From: Deltaproteobacteria bacterium CG_4_8_14_3_um_filter_43_13
GTDB taxonomy: Bacteria > Desulfobacterota > UBA8473
Direction: 5' to 3'
DNA: 5,746 bases
Assembly: GCA_002782605.1 (NCBI GenBank)
Contig: PFIF01000153.1
Location: 1 to 5,746 of the forward strand
Each line of letters begins with the position of its first letter. Position 1 is the first letter of the stretch. The translations under genes and the position numbers were made by a program. Under the pieces are notes generated by a model. That model was not told the DNA's origin and searched no databases. It worked only from the letters and a program-made list of their open reading frames with translations. This document shows positions 1 to 5,266 of this stretch, piece after piece.

Positions 1-30
1 CGGTGTGTGTTTTCTCCTTAAATTCTCCAC
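1..30 (-). CDS. IS3-family-like transposase OrfA, first ten codons only (partial)
   Basis: Read on the minus strand, the first 30 bases give a GTG start followed by codons for ENLRRKHTP, and the frame runs out of the window. A basic R-R/K-x-[HY]-T-P-E start is typical of IS3-family OrfA proteins, whose N-terminal helix-turn-helix binds the element's ends. A strong Shine-Dalgarno site (GGAGGA, rc of 35-40) lies four bases before the GTG, which supports the start. A probable terminal inverted repeat lies about 45 bases upstream, the spacing expected for this family. Only ten codons are visible, so the family call rests on a short motif plus the RBS and the terminus. A chance match cannot be excluded. 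Confidence 0.5.
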   Translation of the reverse strand, partial: MENLRRKHTP

Positions 31-72
31 TTGGTCCTCCTCAATTTTGCTCCCAAGTGTAACTTAACACAC

Positions 73-92
73 TGTCCAAATTTTGGGGTCCA
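73..92. repeat. Candidate terminal inverted repeat of the IS
   Basis: The 20 bases contain an 11-base near-palindrome (CCAAATTTTGG, 76-86), and on the minus strand they begin with TG. The call depends on position (outer edge of the transposase leader) and sequence style. It has not been matched to a second copy. Confidence 0.4.
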
Positions 93-101
93 TTATAAAC
101 A

Positions 102-383
102 ATGCAAATTAAATATTCAAAGCACATTGAGGCAAGGATTGCTATGAGAAAGATTGAATACGATCTGCCAAAAAGAATTTATGAAGATGCGGAGGAAAGA
201 TTTACGGACACTGAAACTGGGCATACAATTGCAGTAAAAAAAGCAATATTATATGGTAAAGAACGGGATGTAATGGTAGCATATAGACATGAAGATATAG
301 ATGTTAAGCTATTAACCATACATCCTTTGAAGGAAGGGCAAAAAGAAAATCGCATTCAATCAGGAAGATGGAGGAAAATCTAA
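102..383 (+). CDS. DUF4258 family protein, putative toxin of a toxin-antitoxin-like pair
   Basis: This 93-residue basic protein opens with YSKHIEARIAMRKI, the H..x..R..xR pattern at the start of DUF4258 domains. It continues with ERFTDTETGHTIAVKK and a strand-rich second half (DVMVAYR, DVKLLTIHP). DUF4258 proteins are small and distantly related to RelE/BrnT-type folds. They are often found as putative ribonuclease toxins next to DUF2283 proteins, as here; toxicity is inferred from the family, not shown. The ATG at 102 is chosen because the conserved YSKH segment lies right behind it. It has no good ribosome site: only GGGG at 85-88, which lies inside the presumed IS end. An internal ATG at 144 has AAGGA just upstream but would remove the conserved start. 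The stop overlaps the downstream ATG as TAATG, so the two genes are translationally coupled. Confidence 0.75.
   Translation: MQIKYSKHIEARIAMRKIEYDLPKRIYEDAEERFTDTETGHTIAVKKAILYGKERDVMVAYRHEDIDVKLLTIHPLKEGQKENRIQSGRWRKI
370..375 (+). promoter_or_regulatory. Shine-Dalgarno site deciding the DUF2283 start
   Basis: GGAGGA lies seven bases before the ATG at 383 and only a few bases inside a possible earlier ATG at 368. It therefore favours 383 as the initiation codon of the downstream gene. The site sits within the last codons of the DUF4258 gene. Confidence 0.7.
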
Positions 384-592
384 TGGACGATTTCAAGGTT
401 TTTTATGATGAAGAAGAGGATATCCTTTACCTTGCAAAAGAGGGAGAAGAAGCTGAAGTTGTAGAGATATCTCCTGGCGTAAATATGGAACTTGACAGCA
501 GCGGCAATCTTATAGGCGTTGAACTGTTCAAAGCCTCTCTTATGTTTAAAAATGTTCTTAAACCAATGGAGAAGAAACTTCAGTTTGCATAA
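383..592 (+). CDS. DUF2283 family protein, putative antitoxin partner
   Basis: This is a 69-residue acidic protein. The motif YDEEEDILYL near the N-terminus, then EVVEISPGVNMELDSSGNLIGVEL, is the standard DUF2283 signature (YD.EAD.LYI ... E..PGV..D.D..G.IVGIEIL). It covers roughly residues 4-50, followed by a short helical tail. DUF2283 genes commonly sit beside DUF4258 genes, and an antitoxin role is inferred from that pairing and from the opposite charge of the two proteins. An ATG at 368 would add five residues (MEENL). The start at 383 is preferred because GGAGGA sits seven bases before it and it overlaps the upstream stop as TAATG. The order is toxin-like gene first, which occurs in several type II systems. 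No DNA-binding domain is evident. Confidence 0.75.
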   Translation: MDDFKVFYDEEEDILYLAKEGEEAEVVEISPGVNMELDSSGNLIGVELFKASLMFKNVLKPMEKKLQFA

Positions 593-624
593 CTACTCGC
601 CCCCAAATCCTTGCCGCCAAAAAA

Positions 625-670
625 CAACCCCCTTCATCCCCCTTTTCTAAGGGGGAATTTAAAGAGGTTG
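625..670. repeat. Nested palindromic repeat (REP/MITE-like), C-rich
   Basis: Outer arms CAACCCCCTT (625-634) and AAAGAGGTTG (661-670) pair at eight of ten positions. Inside them, TCCCCCTT (637-644) and AAGGGGGA (649-656) form a perfect 8-bp stem around a TTCT loop. This cruciform-like layout with C5/G5 cores is typical of dispersed intergenic repeats in many environmental genomes, but only one copy is present here. On the minus strand it is followed by a T-rich stretch (rc of 619-627), so it could also act as a terminator for transcripts reading leftward. Confidence 0.6.
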
Positions 671-765
671 ACACATCTGCGATGGAAAAGAAAATTGGCC
701 AGATGGTTTATAACCTCTATGGACTGGCAGAAGATGAAATGAGGATTCTGGAGGGGAAAGGATGA
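671..765 (+). pseudogene. C-terminal remnant of a DNA methyltransferase / type II restriction-modification enzyme
   Basis: The frame reads DTSAMEKKIGQMVYNLYGLA then EDEMRILEGKG and stops at 763-765. The I-x-x-[LM]-VY-x-LYGL-[TA]-E-[ED]-E-[IM]-x-I-[VL]-EG pattern is the usual extreme C-terminus of Eco57I-like and related adenine-specific methyltransferase/endonuclease polypeptides. No catalytic motif (NPPY, FxGxG) or target-recognition region precedes it. Upstream the frame stays open but runs straight into the palindromic repeat at 625-670, so the body of the gene is gone. An ATG at 682 could in principle start a 27-residue peptide, without a ribosome site. I read it as a deletion remnant. 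The family call is from memory of the motif and is moderately sure. Confidence 0.6.
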
Positions 766-786
766 AAATTACGATAGCAATATAAA

Positions 787-808
787 TTTTTGTATGTATT
801 TACAAAAA
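787..808 (-). terminator. Weak AT-rich hairpin at the end of thiL
   Basis: TTTTTGTA (787-794) and TACAAAAA (801-808) form a perfect 8-bp inverted repeat around a six-base loop that spans the thiL stop codon (rc of 800-802). On the minus strand it is followed by TTTATATT. The stem is nearly all A-U, so it would be a poor intrinsic terminator. It is listed because it is the only candidate at the end of the lon-thiL unit. Confidence 0.25.
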
Positions 809-1810
809 ATGATCAAAGCCTTTTTTTCCAACTACATATCTCTTTCCACAATTATCTAAAACTGCGATCCCCTCATTCGGCTCAACAACCTCTCCAATAT
901 GGGTAACCTTAGTCTTAAATCTATTTTTCATCCTGTTAAGCAAATCCACATTACCTCTATCGACAGTGAATAGAAGCTCATAGTCCTCTCCACCACCGAG
1001 GGCTAGATCCATTGGCCTGTCGGTAAACTCATGGGAGTGCTTTTGAAAGGCTTCCGAAGTAGGGAGTTTATCTAACCAGATTTTTGCCCCAACTTTGCTC
1101 TGTTCACAGATATGCCCCAGATCAGAGATAATGCCGTCGCTAATATCAATCATGGCAGAGGCAATGCGGTTCTCTGCAATCAACCTGCCCTCGGCTACCC
1201 GTGGAGTGGGATTACAGTGCCTTTCTACTAAATCCTTAAATCTTTCTTCAACCCTGGACAGTCCTTTTCTGTTCATAAGAATTTCAAGCCCCAGAGCAGA
1301 ATCTCCCAGCGTTCCCGTTACAAATACTTGATCCCCAACATGGGCATTATCACGATAGATTACATCACTAGGGAAGGCTTCTCCCAATAGAGTAATGTTA
1401 ATATTGAGCTTTTCAGGAGAAAAAGAGGTGTCGCCGCCGACGACATAGGTTTGGAAGGAATTAGCGGTCTCATGGAGGCCAGTTACAAATTCATCGATAA
1501 ATTCTACCGATATCTTTGATGGGATGCCCAGGGAGACCAGGAAGAACCTTGGGGTTCCTCCCATAGCAGCGATATCGCTGATATTCACTGCTAGGGACTT
1601 CTTCCCCAAATTATAGGCAGAGGTAAACCTGAGGTCAAAATGAACATCTTCAATAAGGGCATCAATGGTGGAGAGCAGTAATCTTCCTTTTTGGGTCTCA
1701 ATAGCACAGGCATCATCGCCTATACCTTTAATGATATCTTGATGGGGAAAAGCGAGCTTAGTTTTTATTCTCTCTATCAGCCCGAATTCTCCCACCTCTT
1801 TTATTTTCAA
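800..1810 (-). CDS. thiL: Thiamine-monophosphate kinase ThiL
   Basis: ThiL phosphorylates thiamine monophosphate with ATP to give thiamine diphosphate, the last cytosolic step of cofactor synthesis. The 336 residues match the family's usual length. Motifs appear in order: GEFGLIERI (7-15), the metal-binding GDD (31-33), TIDALIEDVHFD (48-59), NISDIAAMGG (76-85), GGDT (125-128), NPTPRV (200-205), DISDGIISDLGHI (222-234) and GGGEDYELLF (272-281). These place it in the PurM/ThiL-type ATP-binding superfamily with all expected acidic residues present. The start is a TTG at 1808-1810: an in-frame TAA lies five codons upstream with no ATG between, and the conserved GEFGLI begins at residue 7. A weak AAGGGA lies upstream. 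The first 53 bases overlap the end of lon, so expression is probably coupled to lon from its promoter. No thiamine riboswitch is seen. Confidence 0.95.
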   Translation of the reverse strand: MKIKEVGEFGLIERIKTKLAFPHQDIIKGIGDDACAIETQKGRLLLSTIDALIEDVHFDLRFTSAYNLGKKSLAVNISDIAAMGGTPRFFLVSLGIPSKISVEFIDEFVTGLHETANSFQTYVVGGDTSFSPEKLNINITLLGEAFPSDVIYRDNAHVGDQVFVTGTLGDSALGLEILMNRKGLSRVEERFKDLVERHCNPTPRVAEGRLIAENRIASAMIDISDGIISDLGHICEQSKVGAKIWLDKLPTSEAFQKHSHEFTDRPMDLALGGGEDYELLFTVDRGNVDLLNRMKNRFKTKVTHIGEVVEPNEGIAVLDNCGKRYVVGKKGFDHFL

Positions 1811-4160
1811 CTCTACTTCCCTTTAGAAGTGCTGCCTTTAATACCTCATCCATCTTTTTAGCGAATACAAAATTGATCTTCTTTTTAATGTAGTTAGGGA
1901 TATCATCCAGGTCTTTCTTGTTTCTCTCTGGGATAATTACAGTTCCAATCTTTGCCCGCAACGCAGCTAAAGCCTTCTCTTTCAGCCCTCCAATTGGAAG
2001 CACCCTTCCTCTCAGGGTTATCTCACCAGTCATAGCTATATCCTTGTCGACAGGGGTTTTTGAAAGGGCAGAGATTAAGGCGGTAGCCATGGTTATCCCT
2101 GCTGATGGGCCGTCTTTGGGGATAGCCCCTGCTGGAATATGGATATGGGCGTCCTGGTTCTTATAAAAATCTTCATCTAAATTCAGCTCTTTTGCCTTTG
2201 AACGGGCATAGCTCATAGCAGCCTGTGCAGATTCTTTCATTACATCCCCAAGTTGCCCGGTAAGGATTAAATTTCCTTTTCCTTTCATGGTAGATGCTTC
2301 TATATGCAAGATTTCCCCACCTGCCTGCGTCCAGGCAAGACCAGTTGCAACTCCGGCCTCACTGATCGATTGCTCCTCTTCAGGCAGGTATCTAGGTGTG
2401 CCCAGGTATTTGTGCAAGTTCCCTCTATTAACCTTGGAACCCCCTTTTTTCCCTTCAGCAATCCTTCGGGCTACTTTTCTGCATACACCTGCAATCTCCC
2501 GTTCAAGGTTTCTTAGTCCGGCTTCATGAGTATAGTGGGAAATCATCTGCAATATGGCTTCATTCGATATCTTCATGTCTTTTTCTGTAATTCCATTTTC
2601 CTCTAACTGTCGAGGAAGTAAGAACTTTAGGGCTATCTTTAGTTTTTCTTCTTCTGTGTACCCTGAGAGAGTAATGACCTCCATTCGGTCTTTCAAAGCA
2701 GGGATAATTGGGTCTACGAGATTTGCAGTGGTAATGAACATAACATTTGAAAGGTCAAAAGGGACATTCAGGTAGTGGTCACTAAAAGCAGAGTTCTGCT
2801 CGGGATCCAAAACTTCTAAAAGGGCGGCAGATGGATCTCCCCGGAAATCGGCCCCCACTTTATCTATTTCATCCATCACGAAAACCGGATTATTTGATCC
2901 TGCCTGTTTAATGCTCTGAATTATCCGTCCTGGCAACGCTCCTACATAGGTCCTTCTGTGGCCTCTAATCTCTGCTTCGTCCCTAACACCACCAAGGGAT
3001 ATCCTTGTAAACTTCCGCCCTAATGCCCTGGCAATGGATTTCCCCAGTGATGTTTTTCCCACTCCTGGTGGACCAACAAAGCAAAGGATAGGCCCTTTCT
3101 TCTTTTTGCTCAGTTTGCGAACACCCAGGTATTCCAGTATCCTTTCTTTAACCTTTTCTAAATTATAATGATCCTCATCCAGTACTTTTTTAGCAGCCTT
3201 TATGTCGAGGTTGTCTTTGGTATTTACCTTCCAGGGAAGCTCCACTAACCAATCAAGATAGGTTCTAACTATAGATGCCTCTGCTGCATCAGGGTGCATC
3301 TGTTCCAGTCTGTCCAATTGTTTGTTGGCTTCTTTCTCAACCTCTTTAGGCATCTTTGCCTTTTTGATCTTCTTCTTGAGGTCTATTGTTTCTTTTGTCC
3401 TTTCATCCGCATCCCCCAGTTCATTCTTGATTGCCCGAAGCTGTTCCCTAAGGAAGTAATCTCGCTGGGTCTTGGTCATTTCTTCTTTAGCCTGGGACTG
3501 TATCTTTGCCTGCATGCTTGAGAGCTCTACTTCTTTACTTAAAAGCTCATTAACCTTTATAAGGCGATCAATAGGGTTAAAGATCTCCAGGACTTGCTGA
3601 GCTTCCTCAATCTTCAAGTTCAGGTTTGAACCCACCAAATCTGCCAGTCTTCCAGGGTCCTCAATATCATTAAGGACCATTAGAACATCTGAAGACAACA
3701 AGCCTCTTAAGGAAAGCACCTTCTCGCTGTGTTCCTTAACGCTTCGCATCAAGGCTTCTGCCTCCAGGGGCAGTTCAGGCATAATAGGTTCCTTGATCTT
3801 CTCGATATTCACTATGTAACAAGGTTTCTGTTGTGTGTACTCAATTATGCGCCCTCTCATTAAACCCTGAACCAGAATCTTCACCCTTCCGTCGGGGAGC
3901 TTTAACATTCTCATAACTGTAGCTACCGTTCCCACAGAATAGATACCCTCGGGTTTCGGATCCTCAACCGTCGGATCCTTCTGAGTAGCTAAGAATATCA
4001 AACGGTCTTTTGATAGTGCCTCATCAACGGCCTTAATGGATCCCTCTCTGCCTACAAACAATGGCAGAATCATGTATGAAAATATGACGACGTCTCTGAC
4101 AGGCAATAATGGCAGGGTGTTTGGAATCTCAACATCCTCTCTTTTTATATCATAATCCAT
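1758..4160 (-). CDS. lon: ATP-dependent protease Lon (LonA type)
   Basis: Lon is a cytosolic homohexamer that unfolds and degrades misfolded and regulatory proteins. The 800 residues have the full LonA layout. The N-terminal LON substrate-binding domain (about 12-205) starts with LPLLPVRDVVIF. A charged helical/coiled segment follows (about 205-310). The AAA+ module carries Walker A GPPGVGKT (363-370), Walker B VFVMDEIDK (426-434), sensor-1 N480, a probable arginine finger R492 and sensor-2 R550. The protease domain has catalytic S686 in PKDGPSAG and K729 in GGLKEKALAA, 43 residues apart as in E. coli Lon (S679/K722). The ATG at 4160 has GGAGAG (rc of 4165-4170) just upstream. The last ~20 residues are basic and extend beyond the usual Lon end; they are encoded over the start of thiL. 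No residue needed for activity is missing. Confidence 0.98.
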   Translation of the reverse strand: MDYDIKREDVEIPNTLPLLPVRDVVIFSYMILPLFVGREGSIKAVDEALSKDRLIFLATQKDPTVEDPKPEGIYSVGTVATVMRMLKLPDGRVKILVQGLMRGRIIEYTQQKPCYIVNIEKIKEPIMPELPLEAEALMRSVKEHSEKVLSLRGLLSSDVLMVLNDIEDPGRLADLVGSNLNLKIEEAQQVLEIFNPIDRLIKVNELLSKEVELSSMQAKIQSQAKEEMTKTQRDYFLREQLRAIKNELGDADERTKETIDLKKKIKKAKMPKEVEKEANKQLDRLEQMHPDAAEASIVRTYLDWLVELPWKVNTKDNLDIKAAKKVLDEDHYNLEKVKERILEYLGVRKLSKKKKGPILCFVGPPGVGKTSLGKSIARALGRKFTRISLGGVRDEAEIRGHRRTYVGALPGRIIQSIKQAGSNNPVFVMDEIDKVGADFRGDPSAALLEVLDPEQNSAFSDHYLNVPFDLSNVMFITTANLVDPIIPALKDRMEVITLSGYTEEEKLKIALKFLLPRQLEENGITEKDMKISNEAILQMISHYTHEAGLRNLEREIAGVCRKVARRIAEGKKGGSKVNRGNLHKYLGTPRYLPEEEQSISEAGVATGLAWTQAGGEILHIEASTMKGKGNLILTGQLGDVMKESAQAAMSYARSKAKELNLDEDFYKNQDAHIHIPAGAIPKDGPSAGITMATALISALSKTPVDKDIAMTGEITLRGRVLPIGGLKEKALAALRAKIGTVIIPERNKKDLDDIPNYIKKKINFVFAKKMDEVLKAALLKGSRVENKRGGRIRADRENKN

Positions 4161-4251
4161 GCTTCTCTCCGTTTAATCTCAGTGTATATGGGGATTGTCT
4201 GCAAAATCTGACGTACAGCAAATTGTATAGTAAGTAGGCACGGCTTTTACT

Positions 4252-4281
4252 TATATATAATGATACTATCGGCAAAGTCAA
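4252..4281 (-). promoter_or_regulatory. Probable sigma-70-type promoter of lon-thiL
   Basis: On the minus strand, TTGACT (rc of 4276-4281) matches the -35 consensus at five of six positions. An AT run (rc of 4252-4259) offers TATATA at a spacing of 16 or 18 bases. Transcription would start near 4245, leaving a leader of about 85 bases before the lon ATG. The -35 box lies just past the stop codon of the DinG remnant, so lon has its own promoter rather than depending on that gene. Confidence 0.55.
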
Positions 4282-4282
4282 G

Positions 4283-4570
4283 CTAATTGAAAAATATTTT
4301 GATGTCATCAAAATTGTTTGTTATGGGATAATTGGGCAAACTGTTGATAAACATTTCCCCATGTTCTCTCGTTAATATACGATTATCCAATATAGAGAGA
4401 ACTCCTCTGTCTTTTTTATTTCTAATAAACCGCCCTATTCCCTGTTTCAATGTTATAATGGCCGATGGTAATTGATAATCAAGGAAGGGATTCCCTCCGC
4501 TTCTTATGATATTTTCAATTCTAGCTTCAACTACGGGTTCTGAAGGAGAGGCGAAGGGTAATTTTTTGAC
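4283..4570 (-). pseudogene. dinG: C-terminal remnant of DinG-family ATP-dependent DNA helicase
   Basis: DinG proteins are XPD-like superfamily 2 helicases that unwind 5'-tailed DNA, R-loops and similar structures. The reading frame begins KLPFASPSEPVVEARI, then GGNPFLDYQLPSAI, then helicase motif VI QGIGRFIR, followed by DRGVLSILDNRILTREHG and FINSLPNYP. All are hallmark segments of the DinG C-terminus. About 95 residues match, against a family length of roughly 640-900. The frame is open back to a TAG at 4595-4597 with no usable start codon near the homology. The FWEGVD-type segment, Walker A and DEAH-like box are all absent. It is therefore a 5'-deleted tail, with no internal stop or frameshift, which suggests a fairly recent loss. 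The stop (4283-4285) abuts the lon -35 box. Confidence 0.8.
4296..4314. repeat. Perfect 19-base palindrome upstream of the lon promoter
   Basis: ATTTTGATGTCATCAAAAT is two 9-base arms around one central base. It ends about 15 bases upstream of the lon -35 box, a place where an activator or repressor could bind. It lies inside the DinG tail, where it encodes part of FDDIKI, so the symmetry may be accidental. It does not match CIRCE (TTAGCACTC-N9-GAGTGCTAA) or a LexA box. Confidence 0.35.
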
Positions 4571-4580
4571 CCAAGAATCG

Positions 4581-4614
4581 AAGTGTGAAGTGAGCTAAAG
4601 TGCCTAAAGTTATG
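4581..4614. repeat. Short degenerate direct-repeat tract (AAGTG / TAAAGT units)
   Basis: AAGTG recurs at 4581, 4588 and 4598, and a related AAGTT lies at 4607, at intervals of 7, 10 and 9 bases with intervening CTA. The tract sits directly next to the point where DinG similarity stops and may mark the rearrangement junction. It is too short and diverged to name. Confidence 0.35.
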
Positions 4615-4650
4615 TTTTGCAAAAGTCTCAATAAAATCTTTGGAATTTAG

Positions 4651-4662
4651 ACATAATTATGT
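4651..4662. promoter_or_regulatory. 12-base palindrome upstream of ssb, possible operator
   Basis: ACATAATTATGT is a perfect palindrome about 70 bases before the ssb start. A weak promoter pair could overlap it: TTGGAA at 4640-4645 and TACAAA at 4663-4668, 17 bases apart, each four of six to consensus. AT-rich palindromes of this size occur by chance, and no known operator (LexA included) matches. Confidence 0.25.
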
Positions 4663-4733
4663 TACAAATATCCTAATTAAATTCTTACCTTTGTCAAGTT
4701 TTTTCCATTTTAGGCAGGAGCAGGGAGGGAGCC

Positions 4734-5147
4734 ATGTCAGTAAATAAGGTAATACTAATCGGTAGATTGGGGGCAGACCCGGAAGTAAGATATACCAGCG
4801 ATGGAACGGCTGTAGCTACTTTCCGCATAGCCACCACTAAGAAATGGTCCAATCAACAGGGAGAAAAGGAAGAGAAGACAGAGTGGCACCGTATCGTAGC
4901 ATGGAGAAGACTGGGAGAGATATGCGGGGAGTACCTGTCAAAAGGCAAGCAGGTTTATATTGAAGGCGAGTTGCAGACCCGTTCATGGGAAGATAAAGAG
5001 GGCAACAAGAGATGGGCAACCGAAGTTGTCGCTTCCAACATGCAGATGTTAGGAAGCCCTGCTGGCCAGGATAGACCCAAGAAGGATTTTGAGGGGGGTC
5101 CTAAACAGGATGCGAGTTTTGATACTGAGGATGATATACCTTTCTAA
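4734..5147 (+). CDS. ssb: Single-stranded DNA-binding protein SSB
   Basis: SSB coats single-stranded DNA as a tetramer during replication, recombination and repair, and recruits partners through its C-terminal tip. The 137-residue protein has the OB-fold at about residues 1-107. It starts SVNKVILIGRLGADPEVRYT and shows DNA-stacking aromatics W38, W51, W57 and W85 plus the WHRIVAWRRLGEI and KGKQVYIEGELQTR strands typical of bacterial SSB. A short glycine/lysine/aspartate linker leads to the acidic tail ending DDIPF. The linker is compact compared with E. coli SSB (178 residues) but normal for many bacteria. The ATG at 4734 is supported by GGGAGG at 4723-4728. The gene stands alone, divergent from lon, with a hairpin directly downstream. 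It is not in the common rpsF-ssb-rpsR arrangement, so it may be a stand-alone or second copy. Confidence 0.97.
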   Translation: MSVNKVILIGRLGADPEVRYTSDGTAVATFRIATTKKWSNQQGEKEEKTEWHRIVAWRRLGEICGEYLSKGKQVYIEGELQTRSWEDKEGNKRWATEVVASNMQMLGSPAGQDRPKKDFEGGPKQDASFDTEDDIPF

Positions 5148-5158
5148 GTTTTCTAAGT

Positions 5159-5185
5159 CCCGTTAGAAAATCTTTTTCTAACGGG
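5159..5185 (+). terminator. Strong hairpin after ssb, probable terminator
   Basis: CCCGTTAGAAAA (5159-5170) and TTTTCTAACGGG (5174-5185) are perfect 12-base arms around a three-base TCT loop, starting 12 bases after the ssb stop. The position and strength suit a terminator. No T-run follows (ATAAGTTA), so release may need Rho, or the hairpin may mainly protect the mRNA 3' end. TTCTAAGT occurs twice just before it (5142-5149, 5151-5158). Confidence 0.5.
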
Positions 5186-5266
5186 ATAAGTTACCCTATC
5201 CACGCACACTATTCTTGTTAAAAGGAAATTCCTATACTATCAAGTTCCAAACGAGTGCCCTTAGGA

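Larger units (their letters stand above)
1..92 (-). mobile_element. One end of an insertion sequence, probably IS3 family (partial)
   Basis: Reading leftward from 92, the minus strand starts TGGACCCCAAAATTTGGACA (rc of 73-92). It is followed by a short leader, a GGAGGA ribosome site and a GTG-initiated frame resembling IS3-family OrfA. IS3-type elements begin with TG and have inverted repeats of about 20-40 bases, which fits. The other end and any target duplication are outside the window, so the exact outer boundary (placed at 92) is inferred. The outer flank continues straight into the DUF4258 gene, whose ATG lies nine bases beyond the end. Confidence 0.5.

Noticed and set aside
94..99. TATAAA as a -10 box for the DUF4258 gene
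   Set aside because: Transcription would begin downstream of the ATG at 102, and no -35 box lies at the right distance.
762..785. Seven-codon frame MKITIAI overlapping the methyltransferase stop as ATGA
   Set aside because: It may be the first codons of a lost downstream gene, but seven codons are too few to support any call.
1095..1331. Open frame of 78 codons on the plus strand inside thiL
   Set aside because: It lies antisense to a well-conserved ThiL coding region, has low-complexity content and no ribosome site; it is a shadow frame.
1918..3521. Several plus-strand open frames of 70-82 codons across lon
   Set aside because: All are antisense to conserved Lon domains and show no family similarity or initiation signals.
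4296..4314. CIRCE-type heat-shock operator upstream of lon
   Set aside because: The palindrome has 9-base arms but a one-base spacer and an unrelated sequence, so it is not CIRCE.
4837..5019. Minus-strand open frame of 60 codons inside ssb
   Set aside because: It is antisense to the SSB OB-fold, with no recognisable domain; ssb is clearly the real gene.
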